This document shows positions 53,399-61,868 of a stretch of 64,000 bases of DNA, one piece after another. Each line of letters begins with the position of its first letter. Position 1 is the stretch's first letter. The position numbers were made by a program, and so were the translations under genes. Location: positions 186,001 to 250,000 of the forward strand of contig NZ_BOOZ01000007.1 of the NCBI RefSeq assembly GCF_016863495.1. The letters are read 5' to 3'. The notes under the pieces were generated by a model. That model was not told the origin of the DNA, searched no databases, and saw nothing but the letters and a program-made list of their open reading frames with translations. The stretch is from Micromonospora andamanensis (GTDB lineage: Bacteria > Actinomycetota > Actinomycetes > Mycobacteriales > Micromonosporaceae).

Positions 53399-53445
53399 GA
53401 TCTTGGTGCGGGGACGCCCTGGAAGGGCGCTACCGCACCAAGATC
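53399..53445 (-). terminator. Nested inverted repeat downstream of the small membrane protein
   Basis: Outer arms GATCTTGGTGCGG (53399-53411) and its exact complement (53433-53445) enclose an inner CGCCCT/AGGGCG stem. It begins 5 bp after the minus-strand stop at 53450 and probably terminates that transcript. Confidence 0.75.
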
Positions 53446-53449
53446 CTCC

Positions 53450-53887
53450 TCAGGGACGCACGCGGGAGAGGGCCCAGGCGATCACGCCTGAGACGACGCC
53501 GACGATGACGCCGGTGAAGAGGCTGCTGATCGCGGCGAAGAACCGCACGATGACTTCCTGCGTTCCCGGCGCGAGATCTGCCAGGTTGCCGCCGAGGATG
53601 GGCTGCTCGTCGAAGGCCACCTGCCAGAGCAGCTGGTGGGTGACTGCCAGCAGGACGCCGTACAGCAGACCGACGACGAGCAGGGTCAGGAACGGGTTGG
53701 GTACCCGCTTCACCAGCGCCACTGTGATCCACACGATCGGCGGTACGACCACCAGCAGCAGGTTGACGAAGGTGCGCTCGTGTACCAGGTCCAGGTCGTG
53801 CAGCACGACCCGGGGCAGTCCGAGCAGTGCCAGCCCGAGCAGGGTGAGCAACGGAAGCCCGAGAGCCGGGCGTGCTGACGTGTTCAT
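53450..53887 (-). CDS. Hypothetical membrane protein, 4 TM
   Basis: The 145-residue protein has four membrane helices (about 8-25, 40-60, 67-88 and 115-138) joined by short loops, with the motif LLLVVVPPIVWI in the second. No signature residues identify it. It diverges from the two-component system by 132 bp, so it may be a target of that system, which is inference. Confidence 0.75.
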   Translation of the reverse strand: MNTSARPALGLPLLTLLGLALLGLPRVVLHDLDLVHERTFVNLLLVVVPPIVWITVALVKRVPNPFLTLLVVGLLYGVLLAVTHQLLWQVAFDEQPILGGNLADLAPGTQEVIVRFFAAISSLFTGVIVGVVSGVIAWALSRVRP

Positions 53888-54006
53888 GCCGGCAACGCTA
53901 GGAACGATCGGCGGCCACGCCATCCGCTCACGGACCCGCTCGAAGTACGTCGGCAGGCGACTGCCGGTGTCGCCTGCCGACGACTCCGGCCGGCCTGAGC
54001 TCGCCG

Positions 54007-54022
54007 TACGCTGAAAATCGTG
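54007..54022 (+). promoter_or_regulatory. TACGCT -10 box 7 nt before GTG (leaderless histidine kinase)
   Basis: TACGCT at 54007-54012 and 7 nt (GAAAATC) precede GTG at 54020. The hexamer and spacing are identical to those at 27907. Confidence 0.6.
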
Positions 54023-55171
54023 GCCGGCCAGTCGACGCAGCGGAGGGTACGTCCCTGGGTCACCGACGTGCTCCTCGGCGTGGGCGTCGCGGTCACCGTG
54101 TCGATAGTCATCAGCGCGAACGAGGGTGGCCGGCACGGGCCGGACCGGGTCGCGTACCTGTGGGCGGTAGGCCTGGGCGCGTTGATGCTGGTGCGGCGGC
54201 GCTACCCGGTGCTGGTGCTGGCCGTCAGCGTGCTCGGCCTGTTCGCCTACTACGCCGCCGGCCACCCGGCCATCGGCCTGGCGGTGCCGGTGGCCGCCGC
54301 CCTGTTCTCCGCAGCCGAACACGGCCGGATCACCGCCTCGATCGTCGCCGCCGTGCTGGTGATCATGGTCTCGGTGGTCTTCCGGCTCGCCGAGGGGCAG
54401 GATTTCTCCTTCGTCGTCGGCTACGAACTGGCCGGACACGTCCTGCTGATGGGTGCGGCCATCGCCCTCGGCGACAGCCTGCGGTCCCGGCGGACCGCGC
54501 AGGCGGACGCCCGACGGATCGCCGAGCTGACCGAGGCCCGGTACCGGCAGGAGGCACAGGCCCGGCTGCGGGACGAACGAATGGCCATCGCCCGGGACCT
54601 GCACGACTCCCTCGGCCACACCACCTCGGTGATCGCACTGCACGCCGACGTAGCCCGGGAGGCACTGGGCCGTGACGAGGCCGCCGCCCGGTCGGCGCTG
54701 GAGCTGATCCGGTCCACCGCCCGCCGCAGCATGGACGACCTGCGGCGGACGGTGACGCTGCTGCGGTCACCTGGCGACCCGCCACGCACCGTCGTCTCGC
54801 TGGCCAACCTCGACGCGGTCACCCGGGCCGCCTCCGCCGCCGGATTCGACGTCGACGTGCGGGTGGCCGTCGACACGCCCCTGCCGGCACCCGTGGAGGC
54901 CGCCGCGTTCCGGATCGTGCAGGAGGCGGTCACGAACGTGGTCCGGCACTCCGCCGGTAGCCGCGTCGAGATCCACGCCGAACAGCACGCCGGTCAGCTC
55001 ACCGTCACCGTCGCCGACACCGGCTCCGAGGGCCCGCAGGCGGCGGTCCGGTCCGGGCACGGCATCGCCGGCATGCGGGAACGGGCCAAGAGCCTCGGTG
55101 GCACGCTCACCGCCGGGCACCGGCAGACGGGTTTCGTGGTACGCGCGGTACTACCCCTGGAGCCGGTATGA
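54020..55171 (+). CDS. NarL/LiaS-type sensor histidine kinase
   Basis: The protein has 383 residues. Five or six membrane helices (about 12-150) are followed by a HisKA_3 dimerisation domain with phospho-acceptor His195 (ARDLHDSLGHTTS) and an ATPase domain (EAVTNVVRHS, GHGIAGMRERAKSLGG). The signal is unknown; the sensor is membrane-embedded with little extracellular mass, as in intramembrane envelope-stress kinases. It is coupled to the response regulator by a 4-nt overlap. Confidence 0.93.
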   Translation: MAGQSTQRRVRPWVTDVLLGVGVAVTVSIVISANEGGRHGPDRVAYLWAVGLGALMLVRRRYPVLVLAVSVLGLFAYYAAGHPAIGLAVPVAAALFSAAEHGRITASIVAAVLVIMVSVVFRLAEGQDFSFVVGYELAGHVLLMGAAIALGDSLRSRRTAQADARRIAELTEARYRQEAQARLRDERMAIARDLHDSLGHTTSVIALHADVAREALGRDEAAARSALELIRSTARRSMDDLRRTVTLLRSPGDPPRTVVSLANLDAVTRAASAAGFDVDVRVAVDTPLPAPVEAAAFRIVQEAVTNVVRHSAGSRVEIHAEQHAGQLTVTVADTGSEGPQAAVRSGHGIAGMRERAKSLGGTLTAGHRQTGFVVRAVLPLEPV

Positions 55172-55827
55172 CAAGCGTGCTTGTGGTCGACGACCAGGAT
55201 CTCGTCCGAGCCGGGATCCGTACCCTGCTGGCGGCCGACCCGCAGCTCTCAGTGGTCGGTGAGGCCGCCGACGGCCGATCCGGTCTGCGCCTGGCCCGCC
55301 AGTTGCGGCCGGACGTCGTACTCATGGACATCCGGATGCCGGTGATGGACGGCCTGGCCGCCACCGCGGCGATCCGCGCCGACGACGCCCTCGCCGCCAC
55401 CCGGGTGCTGATCCTCACCACCTTCGACGACGACGCGGACATCATCGAGGCGGTCGCCCTCGGTGCCGCCGGCTACCTGCTCAAGGACACCCCCTCCGAC
55501 GACCTCCGGCGGGCTGTGCACACGGCTGCGGCCGGCGGAAACCTGCTCTCACCCACTGTCGCCCGCCGGGTCATGGAACGGCTCGCCGCCGCGCCGAAGC
55601 AGCCGCCGCCCGATCCTCGGCTCGCCGTGCTCACCGACCGGGAACGTGCCGTGCTGACCCGGGTGGGGCTGGGCGAGACGAACGACGAGATCGGCCGCGC
55701 GCTCTTCATCAGCCCGGCCACCGCCCGCACGTACGTCAGCCGCCTGCTCACCAAACTGAACGCCCGCGACCGCACCGCCCTCGCCGTCATAGCCCACCGC
55801 GCCGGCCTCACCACCCCCGACCCGTAA
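55168..55827 (+). CDS. NarL/FixJ family response regulator
   Basis: The 219-residue protein has a receiver domain with phosphorylation site Asp54 (VVLMDIRMP), the switch TTF and the Lys in YLLKDTP. A LuxR-type HTH is at the C-terminus (LTDRERAVLTRVGLGETNDEIGRAL in segments; TARTYVSRLLTKL). It is the partner of the kinase immediately upstream, its ATG overlapping the kinase stop. Confidence 0.95.
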   Translation: MTSVLVVDDQDLVRAGIRTLLAADPQLSVVGEAADGRSGLRLARQLRPDVVLMDIRMPVMDGLAATAAIRADDALAATRVLILTTFDDDADIIEAVALGAAGYLLKDTPSDDLRRAVHTAAAGGNLLSPTVARRVMERLAAAPKQPPPDPRLAVLTDRERAVLTRVGLGETNDEIGRALFISPATARTYVSRLLTKLNARDRTALAVIAHRAGLTTPDP

Positions 55828-55917
55828 CCCCCACCACCACCCCGTCCCGCATCCACGCCAGGCCCCACCCCCGCGGTGGGGTGGAGAAAGGGGTCGTTGG
55901 GGTGGGGATTGAGGTTT

Positions 55918-55932
55918 TAGGGTGCGGGGGTG
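55918..55932 (+). promoter_or_regulatory. TAGGGT -10 box 6 nt before GTG (proS)
   Basis: TAGGGT at 55918-55923 lies 6 nt before GTG 55930, within a G-rich stretch without a proper SD. Confidence 0.45.
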
Positions 55933-57672
55933 ATGTTGCGGATGTCTACGTCGTTGATCCGGACCCTGCGGGAGGATCCGGCGGACGCGGAGGTGCCGAG
56001 TCATCGGCTGTTGCTGCGGGCCGGGTACATCCGGCGGGCCGCGCCGGGCGGCTACACCTGGCTGCCGCTGGGCAGGCTGGTGCTGGACCGGGTCACCGAG
56101 ATCGTGCGGGCCGGGATGACCGCGATCGGCGACCAGGAGGTGCACTTTCCGGCGCTGCTGCCGGCCGAGCCGTACCGCACCAGCGGACGGTGGACCGAGT
56201 ACGGCGACGACATCTTCACCCTGGCCGACCGGCGCGGTGCCGAGCACCTGCTGGCACCGACCCACGAGGAGTTGGCCGCGCTGCTGGTCAAGGATCTGTT
56301 CACCTCGTACCGGGACTTCCCGGTGACGCTGTTCCAGATCCAGACCAAGTTCCGCGACGAGGCCCGCCCGCGCGCCGGCCTGCTCCGGGGGCGTGAGTTC
56401 CTGATGAAGGACGCGTACTCCTTCGACCTGGACGACGAGGGCCTGCGGGCCGCGTACGCCCGGCACCGCGCGGCGTACCAGGAGATCTTCGACCGGCTCG
56501 GCCTGGACTACACGGTGGTGCACGCGATGTCGGGCGCGATGGGCGGCTCCGCCTCGGAGGAGTTCCTGGCCACCACGCCGGTCGGCGAGGACACCTACGT
56601 CGGCTGCACCGACTGCGACCACGCGGCAAACACCGAGGCGGTGACCACGCCCGCCCCGGCGGCCGGCGACCCGCAGGCGCAGCCGCTCACCGAGGTGCAC
56701 GACACCCCCGAGACGCCGACGATCGCCAGCCTGATCGCGCTGGCGAACGACCGCCGGCTGGCCGGCCGGGACGACTGGTCGGCCGCCGACACGCTCAAGA
56801 ACGTCGTGCTGACGGTACGCCGACCGGGCGTCGAGGCACCCGAACTGCTTGTGGTCGGGGTGCCCGGCGATCGGGAGGTCGACCTGAAGCGGCTGGCCGC
56901 CGCGCTGGCACCGGCCACCGTGGACGTCTTCGACGCCTGGGACGAGCATCCCGAGCTGGTCCGGGGCTACCTGGGGCCGCAGATCTTCGACAAGCTCGGG
57001 GTCCGCTACCTGGTCGACCCCCGCGTCGTGCCGGGTACCGCCTGGCTGACCGGCGCGAACGAGGCTGGCCGGCACGCCACGAACGTGGTGTGCGGCCGGG
57101 ACTTCACCCCCGACGGCACTGTCGAGGCCGCCGAGGTGCGCCCCGGTGACCCCTGTCCGGCCTGCGCCACCGGTCGGTTGACCATGCGCCGGGGCATCGA
57201 GATCGGGCACATCTTCCAGCTCGGTCGCCGCTACACCGACGCCTTCGCCGTGGACGTCCTCGGTCCGCAGGGCAAACCGGTCCGGCCCACCATGGGCTGT
57301 TACGGGATCGGGGTGTCCCGGGCGGTGGCGGCGATCGCCGAACAGCACCACGACGAGCGGGGACTGGTGTGGCCGGCGTCTGTCGCGCCGTGCGACGTAC
57401 ACCTGGTGGCCGCCGGCAAGGGTCCGCAGCTCGACGCGGCGCTCGACCTCGGTGCCCGGCTCGCCGACGCGGGCCTGCGGGTGCTTGTGGACGACCGGAC
57501 CACCGTCTCCGCCGGGGTGAAGTTCACCGACGCCGAGCTGATCGGCATCCCGCGCACCGTCGTGGTCGGACGCCGCCTGACCGACGGGTACGTCGAGCTG
57601 CGCGACCGGGCGACCGGGGAACGCGCCGAGCTGCCGGTGGCGGACCTGGTGGAGAAACTGTCGAGCGGGTAG
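55930..57672 (+). CDS. proS: Prolyl-tRNA synthetase, bacterial type
   Basis: The 580-residue class II synthetase has motif 2 ([26 protein letters not shown] in segments), motif 3 ([17 protein letters not shown]), a YbaK-like editing insertion (about residues 225-390: [26 protein letters not shown]) and a C-terminal anticodon domain (VLVDDRT). It charges tRNA-Pro and clears Ala-tRNA. GTG 55930 suits a leaderless start; ATGs follow at 55933 and 55942. A free-standing YbaK protein is encoded 1.8 kb downstream. Confidence 0.95.
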   Translation: MMLRMSTSLIRTLREDPADAEVPSHRLLLRAGYIRRAAPGGYTWLPLGRLVLDRVTEIVRAGMTAIGDQEVHFPALLPAEPYRTSGRWTEYGDDIFTLADRRGAEHLLAPTHEELAALLVKDLFTSYRDFPVTLFQIQTKFRDEARPRAGLLRGREFLMKDAYSFDLDDEGLRAAYARHRAAYQEIFDRLGLDYTVVHAMSGAMGGSASEEFLATTPVGEDTYVGCTDCDHAANTEAVTTPAPAAGDPQAQPLTEVHDTPETPTIASLIALANDRRLAGRDDWSAADTLKNVVLTVRRPGVEAPELLVVGVPGDREVDLKRLAAALAPATVDVFDAWDEHPELVRGYLGPQIFDKLGVRYLVDPRVVPGTAWLTGANEAGRHATNVVCGRDFTPDGTVEAAEVRPGDPCPACATGRLTMRRGIEIGHIFQLGRRYTDAFAVDVLGPQGKPVRPTMGCYGIGVSRAVAAIAEQHHDERGLVWPASVAPCDVHLVAAGKGPQLDAALDLGARLADAGLRVLVDDRTTVSAGVKFTDAELIGIPRTVVVGRRLTDGYVELRDRATGERAELPVADLVEKLSSG

Positions 57673-57748
57673 GGCGGAACATGGTGTAGCCGTCAGGTGA
57701 CGGGGTACCGCAGTCTGATCGGCTCGACGTTTCTCTGGAGGGGCTCTC

Positions 57749-58174
57749 ATGACCGGTTACCGGGTCGCAGACGTGATGACCAGGCAGGTGATCTACCTGC
57801 CTGCGGAGACCACCCTCGACGAGGCGGCCAGGGTGATGAAGGAGGCCGACATCGGCGACGTCGTCGTCACCGACGGCGCGAACCTGGCCGGCATCCTGAC
57901 CGACCGCGACATCGTGGTACGCGCGGTGGCGGAGAACGCCAACGCCAACACCACCACCATCGGTTCGATAGTCACCCGCGAGGTCGTCATGATCGAGCAG
58001 TTCTGCACGGCGGGTGAGGCCGCGTCGCTGATGCGTGAGCGTGGCATCCGGCGCGTACTCGTCTGCGACAACGAGCGGAAGCTGGTCGGGATCGTCTCCC
58101 TCGGTGACCTCGCCATGCAGCTCGACCCCACGTCGGCCCTCAGCGAGATCAGCGAGCAGTCACCCACTGTGTGA
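57749..58174 (+). CDS. Two-CBS-domain protein (Hrp1-like)
   Basis: The 141-residue protein contains a pair of CBS motifs (VADVMTRQVIYLPAETTLDEAA; IGSIVTREVVMIEQFCTAGEAA, each given in part) and the nucleotide-contacting ILTDRDIVVRAV and GIVSLGDLA. Related stand-alone CBS proteins such as mycobacterial Hrp1 respond to hypoxia or adenine nucleotides. The target is unknown. GGAGGGG lies before the ATG. Confidence 0.93.
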   Translation: MTGYRVADVMTRQVIYLPAETTLDEAARVMKEADIGDVVVTDGANLAGILTDRDIVVRAVAENANANTTTIGSIVTREVVMIEQFCTAGEAASLMRERGIRRVLVCDNERKLVGIVSLGDLAMQLDPTSALSEISEQSPTV

Positions 58175-58177
58175 GGC

Positions 58178-58198
58178 GGCGTCCCCGGCCCGGACGCC
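58178..58198 (+). terminator. Hairpin after the CBS gene
   Basis: GGCGTCC pairs with GGACGCC across a 7-nt loop, directly downstream of the stop codon. Confidence 0.6.
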
Positions 58199-58245
58199 TC
58201 CGGTCCGGGGCACCGGCCGACACGTCGACCCCGCGGCGACGGCGG

Positions 58246-58260
58246 TAGCCTGGCCGAATG
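58246..58260 (+). promoter_or_regulatory. TAGCCT -10 box 6 nt before ATG (leaderless sufE-like)
   Basis: TAGCCT ends at 58251 and ATG begins at 58258 after GGCCGA, with no SD. Confidence 0.5.
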
Positions 58261-58686
58261 CCCGAGATGCCGAGCAAGCTGGCCGAGATCGTCGACGAGT
58301 TCGCCGGGGCACCCCGTGATCTGGTGCTGGAGATGCTGTTGGAGTACTCCGACGCCGTGCCGCCGCTGCCCGCCGGGCACCCCGGACACGAGAGCATGGA
58401 ACAGGTCGTGGAGTGCCAGACCCCGTTCTTCCTGCGCGCCGAGGTGACGCCCGAGGGCACCGTCGCCACCCTGTTCGACTGCCCACCTGAGGCACCCACC
58501 ACGCGGGCGTTCGCCGGCATCCTCGCCGAGGGGTTGGCCGGCGCCACCCCGGAACAGGTCCTCGCCGTCCCGGACGACCTCTACCAACGGATGGGCCTGG
58601 CGCAGGCGATCAGTCCGCTGCGGGTGCGCGGTGGCACCGCCATCCTCGCCCGGCTCAAGCGGCAGGTCCGCGAGCAGACCGCCTGA
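58258..58686 (+). CDS. SufE family sulfur acceptor
   Basis: The 142-residue SufE-like protein has the acceptor Cys53 in VVECQTPFFLRAEV, and LRVRGGTAILARLKRQV near the end. SufE takes persulfide from a cysteine desulfurase for Fe-S assembly. Actinobacterial copies are often next to a sulfurtransferase; here that gene is 12 kb away, and the next gene is DsbA-like. Confidence 0.9.
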   Translation: MPEMPSKLAEIVDEFAGAPRDLVLEMLLEYSDAVPPLPAGHPGHESMEQVVECQTPFFLRAEVTPEGTVATLFDCPPEAPTTRAFAGILAEGLAGATPEQVLAVPDDLYQRMGLAQAISPLRVRGGTAILARLKRQVREQTA

Positions 58687-58749
58687 CCCGGGCAGTGACC
58701 TGGGCGGCAGTCGGGAACAGACCTGCCGGCCAGCGGGTTGTCCCCGGTC

Positions 58750-59385
58750 ATGGAGATCGACATCTACGCTGACGTGGTCTGCCCCTGGTGCTGGATCGGC
58801 CGCCGCCGATTCACCGAGGCGCTCGCGTCGTACGACGGCAAGGTGACAGTCCGGCACCGGCCCTTCCAGTTGGACCCGTCGCCGGTTCCGTCGCCGCGCC
58901 CGACGCTCGACGTGCTGGCCGAGAAGTTCGGCGGCCAGGAGCAGGCCCGGCAAATGGTCGCCCGGGTCGTCGAGGTCGGCGCGAGCGTCGGTCTGGACCT
59001 GCGCTACGACCGGGCGATCGCCGCCAACACCTTCGACGCGCACCGGCTGACCACCTGGGCCGGTCAGCGGGACCGCGACGGCGAGATGGTCGAGGCGCTG
59101 CACCGGGCCCACTTCACCGACGGCGTCGACATCGGCTCCCGGGAGGCGCTGGCCGGGGTCGCCGCCACCGTCGGGCTGGACGGCGACGAGGCCCGCCACT
59201 TCCTCGACTCCGACGCAGGGGTGGCCGAGTTGAGGGCCGAGCTGGCCGCCGCCCGGCAGCTCGGGGTGACGAGCGTGCCCACCTTCGTACTCGCCGGCAG
59301 GTACGCGGTCGCCGGGGCGCAGGAACCGGCCACCCTGCTGGCCGCCCTCACCGAGGTCGAGCAGCGGGAGGCCGCCGCACACTGA
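58750..59385 (+). CDS. DsbA/FrnE family thiol oxidoreductase
   Basis: The 211-residue protein has a thioredoxin-fold active site CPWC (Cys11, Cys14) near the N-terminus, the cis-Pro region GVTSVPTFVLAGRYAVAGAQ, and an inserted helical domain (about 60-150). No signal peptide is present, so it is a cytoplasmic FrnE-type dithiol oxidoreductase. ATG 58750 fits the family start; an in-frame TTG lies 12 nt earlier. Confidence 0.92.
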   Translation: MEIDIYADVVCPWCWIGRRRFTEALASYDGKVTVRHRPFQLDPSPVPSPRPTLDVLAEKFGGQEQARQMVARVVEVGASVGLDLRYDRAIAANTFDAHRLTTWAGQRDRDGEMVEALHRAHFTDGVDIGSREALAGVAATVGLDGDEARHFLDSDAGVAELRAELAAARQLGVTSVPTFVLAGRYAVAGAQEPATLLAALTEVEQREAAAH

Positions 59386-59402
59386 CGTCCGGCCATCGAC
59401 GC

Positions 59403-59433
59403 CGTTGATGTTTCACGTGCAACGACATCGACG
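59403..59433. terminator. Convergent hairpin containing a near-parS sequence
   Basis: Nine-bp arms (CGTTGATGT and ACATCGACG, one G-T wobble) lie between the DsbA-like and YbaK-like stops. The loop and left arm contain GTTTCACGTGCAAC (59410-59423), one base from the Streptomyces parS consensus GTTTCACGTGAAAC. Confidence 0.55.
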
Positions 59434-59444
59434 TCTGTCGACGG

Positions 59445-59996
59445 TCAGACCGGCCTGGCCAGGTCTTCCACCACCCGCGCGCCGGGCAGTGCGGCCAGCG
59501 CCGGGCCCGGCAGCGCGATCTTGCTGTGCCGTACGCCCGACCCGATCACCACGTAGGGCATGGCCACCACCCGCGCGTCGACAAGGATCGGCCACTGCAA
59601 CGGCAGCCCGATCGGCGTGATCCCGCCGTACTCCATGCCTGTCAGCTCGACCGCGTCCGCCATCGGCGCGAAGCTCGCCTTGCGTACGTCAAGCGCCCGG
59701 CGGGCCACCCCGTTCACGTCGGCCCGGGTGGTGGCCAGCACCAGGCAGGCCGCGTACCGGGTCACCCCCTCGCGCTTACCTGCCACCACCACGCAGTTGG
59801 CCGACTCGTCCAGCCCGACGTCGTACGCGGCACAGAACGCCGCGGTGTCGGCGAGGTCGGCGTCGATCGGCGCGACAAGCACCGCGTCGACGTCCACCGG
59901 AGAGCCGGCCGGCCACTGGGCGAGCGCGGCGGCGACCGGCGGAGCCAGCAGGTCGGTACGGGTGCGAGCGGGCTCGGTCTTCAGCGTTCCCATCAC
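59445..59996 (-). CDS. YbaK/ProX-type aminoacyl-tRNA editing protein
   Basis: The 183-residue YbaK domain protein has CVVVAGKREGVTRYAACLVLA, MEYGGITPIGLPL and the Gly-rich GSGVRHSKIAL, all family hallmarks. Such proteins deacylate mischarged tRNA-Pro (Cys or Ala). Proximity to proS fits. GTG 59996 or the following ATG starts it; no ribosome site is obvious. Confidence 0.92.
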   Translation of the reverse strand: MMGTLKTEPARTRTDLLAPPVAAALAQWPAGSPVDVDAVLVAPIDADLADTAAFCAAYDVGLDESANCVVVAGKREGVTRYAACLVLATTRADVNGVARRALDVRKASFAPMADAVELTGMEYGGITPIGLPLQWPILVDARVVAMPYVVIGSGVRHSKIALPGPALAALPGARVVEDLARPV

Positions 59997-60058
59997 GCCT
60001 GTGATAGTCGCATCCTGAGTCGGCGACGCGGGCAGGGACCGCCCGGTGTACGTGCCGG

Positions 60059-60256
60059 TCAGCCGCCGTTGGTCAGGAAGCCGTGCCGTTCCAGCATCGC
60101 CCGGTCCCGGGAGGCGGCCATCTCCTCCGCCCGGGCGGCCTGGACGCGGCGCACCTCGATGTCCTCCAGGGCGTGCCGCACCGCGAGCCGGATCACCCCG
60201 TACAGGAAGACGAACCCGCAGACGTACAGCAGACTTGTGATGACGAACGTGAGCAT
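60059..60256 (-). CDS. Small single-pass membrane protein
   Basis: The 65-residue protein has one membrane helix (about residues 3-25: LTFVITSLLYVCGFVFLYGV) and a charged cytoplasmic coiled-coil-like tail (EDIEVRRVQAARAEEMAASRDRAML). It starts 6 nt after a TACCGT box and lacks an SD. The function is unknown. Confidence 0.7.
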   Translation of the reverse strand: MLTFVITSLLYVCGFVFLYGVIRLAVRHALEDIEVRRVQAARAEEMAASRDRAMLERHGFLTNGG

Positions 60257-60268
60257 GGCTCGACGGTA
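60254..60268 (-). promoter_or_regulatory. TACCGT -10 box 6 nt before ATG
   Basis: On the minus strand TACCGT (60268-60263) and CGAGCC precede the ATG of the small membrane protein. Confidence 0.5.
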
Positions 60269-60293
60269 GGGCGAACGTGAACCCGAACAGGTG

Positions 60294-61073
60294 TCAACGA
60301 ACCGGCGTTCGCCCGTACGTGTCGGACAGGTAGTCGGCCCAGGTCCGCCGGCCCGCCGGTCGGGCTTCGGTGACCAGGCCACCCGACCGCAGCTCCCGGC
60401 CGAGTCGACCGGGGAACCGGATCGGCAGCAGTGGACGGCGGGATCCGCGCGCCTGCCGCCAGGCCCGTACCGCCGCGTCGAAGCGCTGCACCTCGGGGCC
60501 GCCGTACTCCACGATGCCGCCGCGCGCTCCGGCCTGGAGCAGCTCGATCAGCTTGTCCGCCACCTCGCCGGCGTCGACCGGCTGGGCCAGCACCGCCCGG
60601 TCACCGACGACCGGGCCGAGCTTGCTGGACAGGCGCAGCAGCTCGTCGATGAACGGGAAGAACTGGGTGGCCCGCAACACCGTCCACGGCACCTCGCCGT
60701 TGGCGATCACCTGCTCGGCGGCGAGCTTGTGCCGGTAGTAGGAGTAGGGCACCCGGTCCACGCCGACGATCGAGACGTACACCAGGTGCGTCACTCCGGC
60801 GGCGGCTGCGGCGGCGACCAGGCGGCGGGTGCCGAGCACGTCGATCTGGTGGGTCCGCCTGGTAGGCGAGGACGCCAGGTGCAGCACCGCGTCCACGTCG
60901 GTCACCGCCGAGGCGAGCCCCTCGCCGGTGGCGAGGTCCGCCACCACCCACCGGACCCCCGATCCGGTACGCGGCCGGCGGCTGGTGGCCCGTACCTCGA
61001 ACCCCGCGTCGACCAGCCGGGGCAGCACCTCGCGGCCCAGCGTGCCACCCGCGCCGGTGACAAGTACGCGCAT
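60294..61073 (-). CDS. NAD(P)H-binding atypical SDR
   Basis: The 259-residue atypical short-chain dehydrogenase has the dinucleotide loop VTGAGGTLGREVLPRL, HLASSPTRR, and YVSIVGVDRVPYSYYRHKLAAE in place of a strict YxxxK. Such proteins are often quinone/flavin reductases or regulators like NmrA. The substrate is unknown. GGGAGG lies just before the ATG. Confidence 0.88.
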   Translation of the reverse strand: MRVLVTGAGGTLGREVLPRLVDAGFEVRATSRRPRTGSGVRWVVADLATGEGLASAVTDVDAVLHLASSPTRRTHQIDVLGTRRLVAAAAAAGVTHLVYVSIVGVDRVPYSYYRHKLAAEQVIANGEVPWTVLRATQFFPFIDELLRLSSKLGPVVGDRAVLAQPVDAGEVADKLIELLQAGARGGIVEYGGPEVQRFDAAVRAWRQARGSRRPLLPIRFPGRLGRELRSGGLVTEARPAGRRTWADYLSDTYGRTPVR

Positions 61074-61143
61074 GTCAACCTCCCTCGTCGCCTGTCCGCT
61101 CGACGGAACGAGCCGGCCACGACGTGACCGGCTGTGAGCGGAC

Positions 61144-61776
61144 TCACTTCGCCAGGTCGAGCACCGTGATCACCGCGAAGAGCGCGATGACCGCCTCACT
61201 GACCAGCCAGGAGTGGCTGTCCGCCCAGTCCCGGATACGCGGCAGCACCACCGCTGCCCGACGACCGAGCAGCAGCAACGCCAGCAGCGGGAGAGCGAGC
61301 AGGACCAGGGTGAGCAGCACGAAGGGCAGCAGATGCCACCACGGCAGGTCGTGCCGGGCGGCGCTGGCCCCGACGGTGGCCATGGTCAGGTCGTCGGAGG
61401 GCATGCCCAGGAACAGCAGCAGGCCCACCTTCAGCGCGTACCCGGGGCTGGCGTGCTGGAGCTGGCCCATCCACCGTGGCGGCCCCGAGTGCCGGCGTAG
61501 GAACACCACCACAGCCAGTACCGCGAGCAGCGCCAGGACGAACCAGTCGAGCCACCGTTCGACGGTGCCCCGCCCCGTACCGGAGAAATTGAGCTTGAAC
61601 AGGTGGACCGCCAGCCACGCCACCGTCGTACCGCCGAAGACGACGATCGCCGCGCCCGCCAGGTATCCCAGCGAGGCGGCCCGTGGCCGGTCGGACGAGG
61701 CGAAGAAGACCGCCGCCACCAGTTGGGTGCCGGCGACCATCACCACGGCCAGCGGCAGCAGCGTCAGGAAGGTCAT
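61144..61776 (-). CDS. GAP/Sap family polytopic membrane protein
   Basis: The 210-residue protein has six membrane helices and the GAP/Sap (glycolipid or peptidoglycolipid-addressing) motif GLLLFLGMPSDDLTMATVG. Mycobacterial relatives help translocate surface lipids. No lipid synthesis gene is next to it, so the cargo is unknown. ATG 61776 is chosen; upstream sequence is Arg/Gly-rich and not plausible coding. Confidence 0.82.
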   Translation of the reverse strand: MTFLTLLPLAVVMVAGTQLVAAVFFASSDRPRAASLGYLAGAAIVVFGGTTVAWLAVHLFKLNFSGTGRGTVERWLDWFVLALLAVLAVVVFLRRHSGPPRWMGQLQHASPGYALKVGLLLFLGMPSDDLTMATVGASAARHDLPWWHLLPFVLLTLVLLALPLLALLLLGRRAAVVLPRIRDWADSHSWLVSEAVIALFAVITVLDLAK

Positions 61777-61868
61777 CGCCAGCTCATCCTGCCGGCTGCC
61801 CCGACCGCGCACTGCCGCTTCGGCAATCCACCCGCCACCCGGCGCTGCTCGGCGCCACCCCGGCCCGG

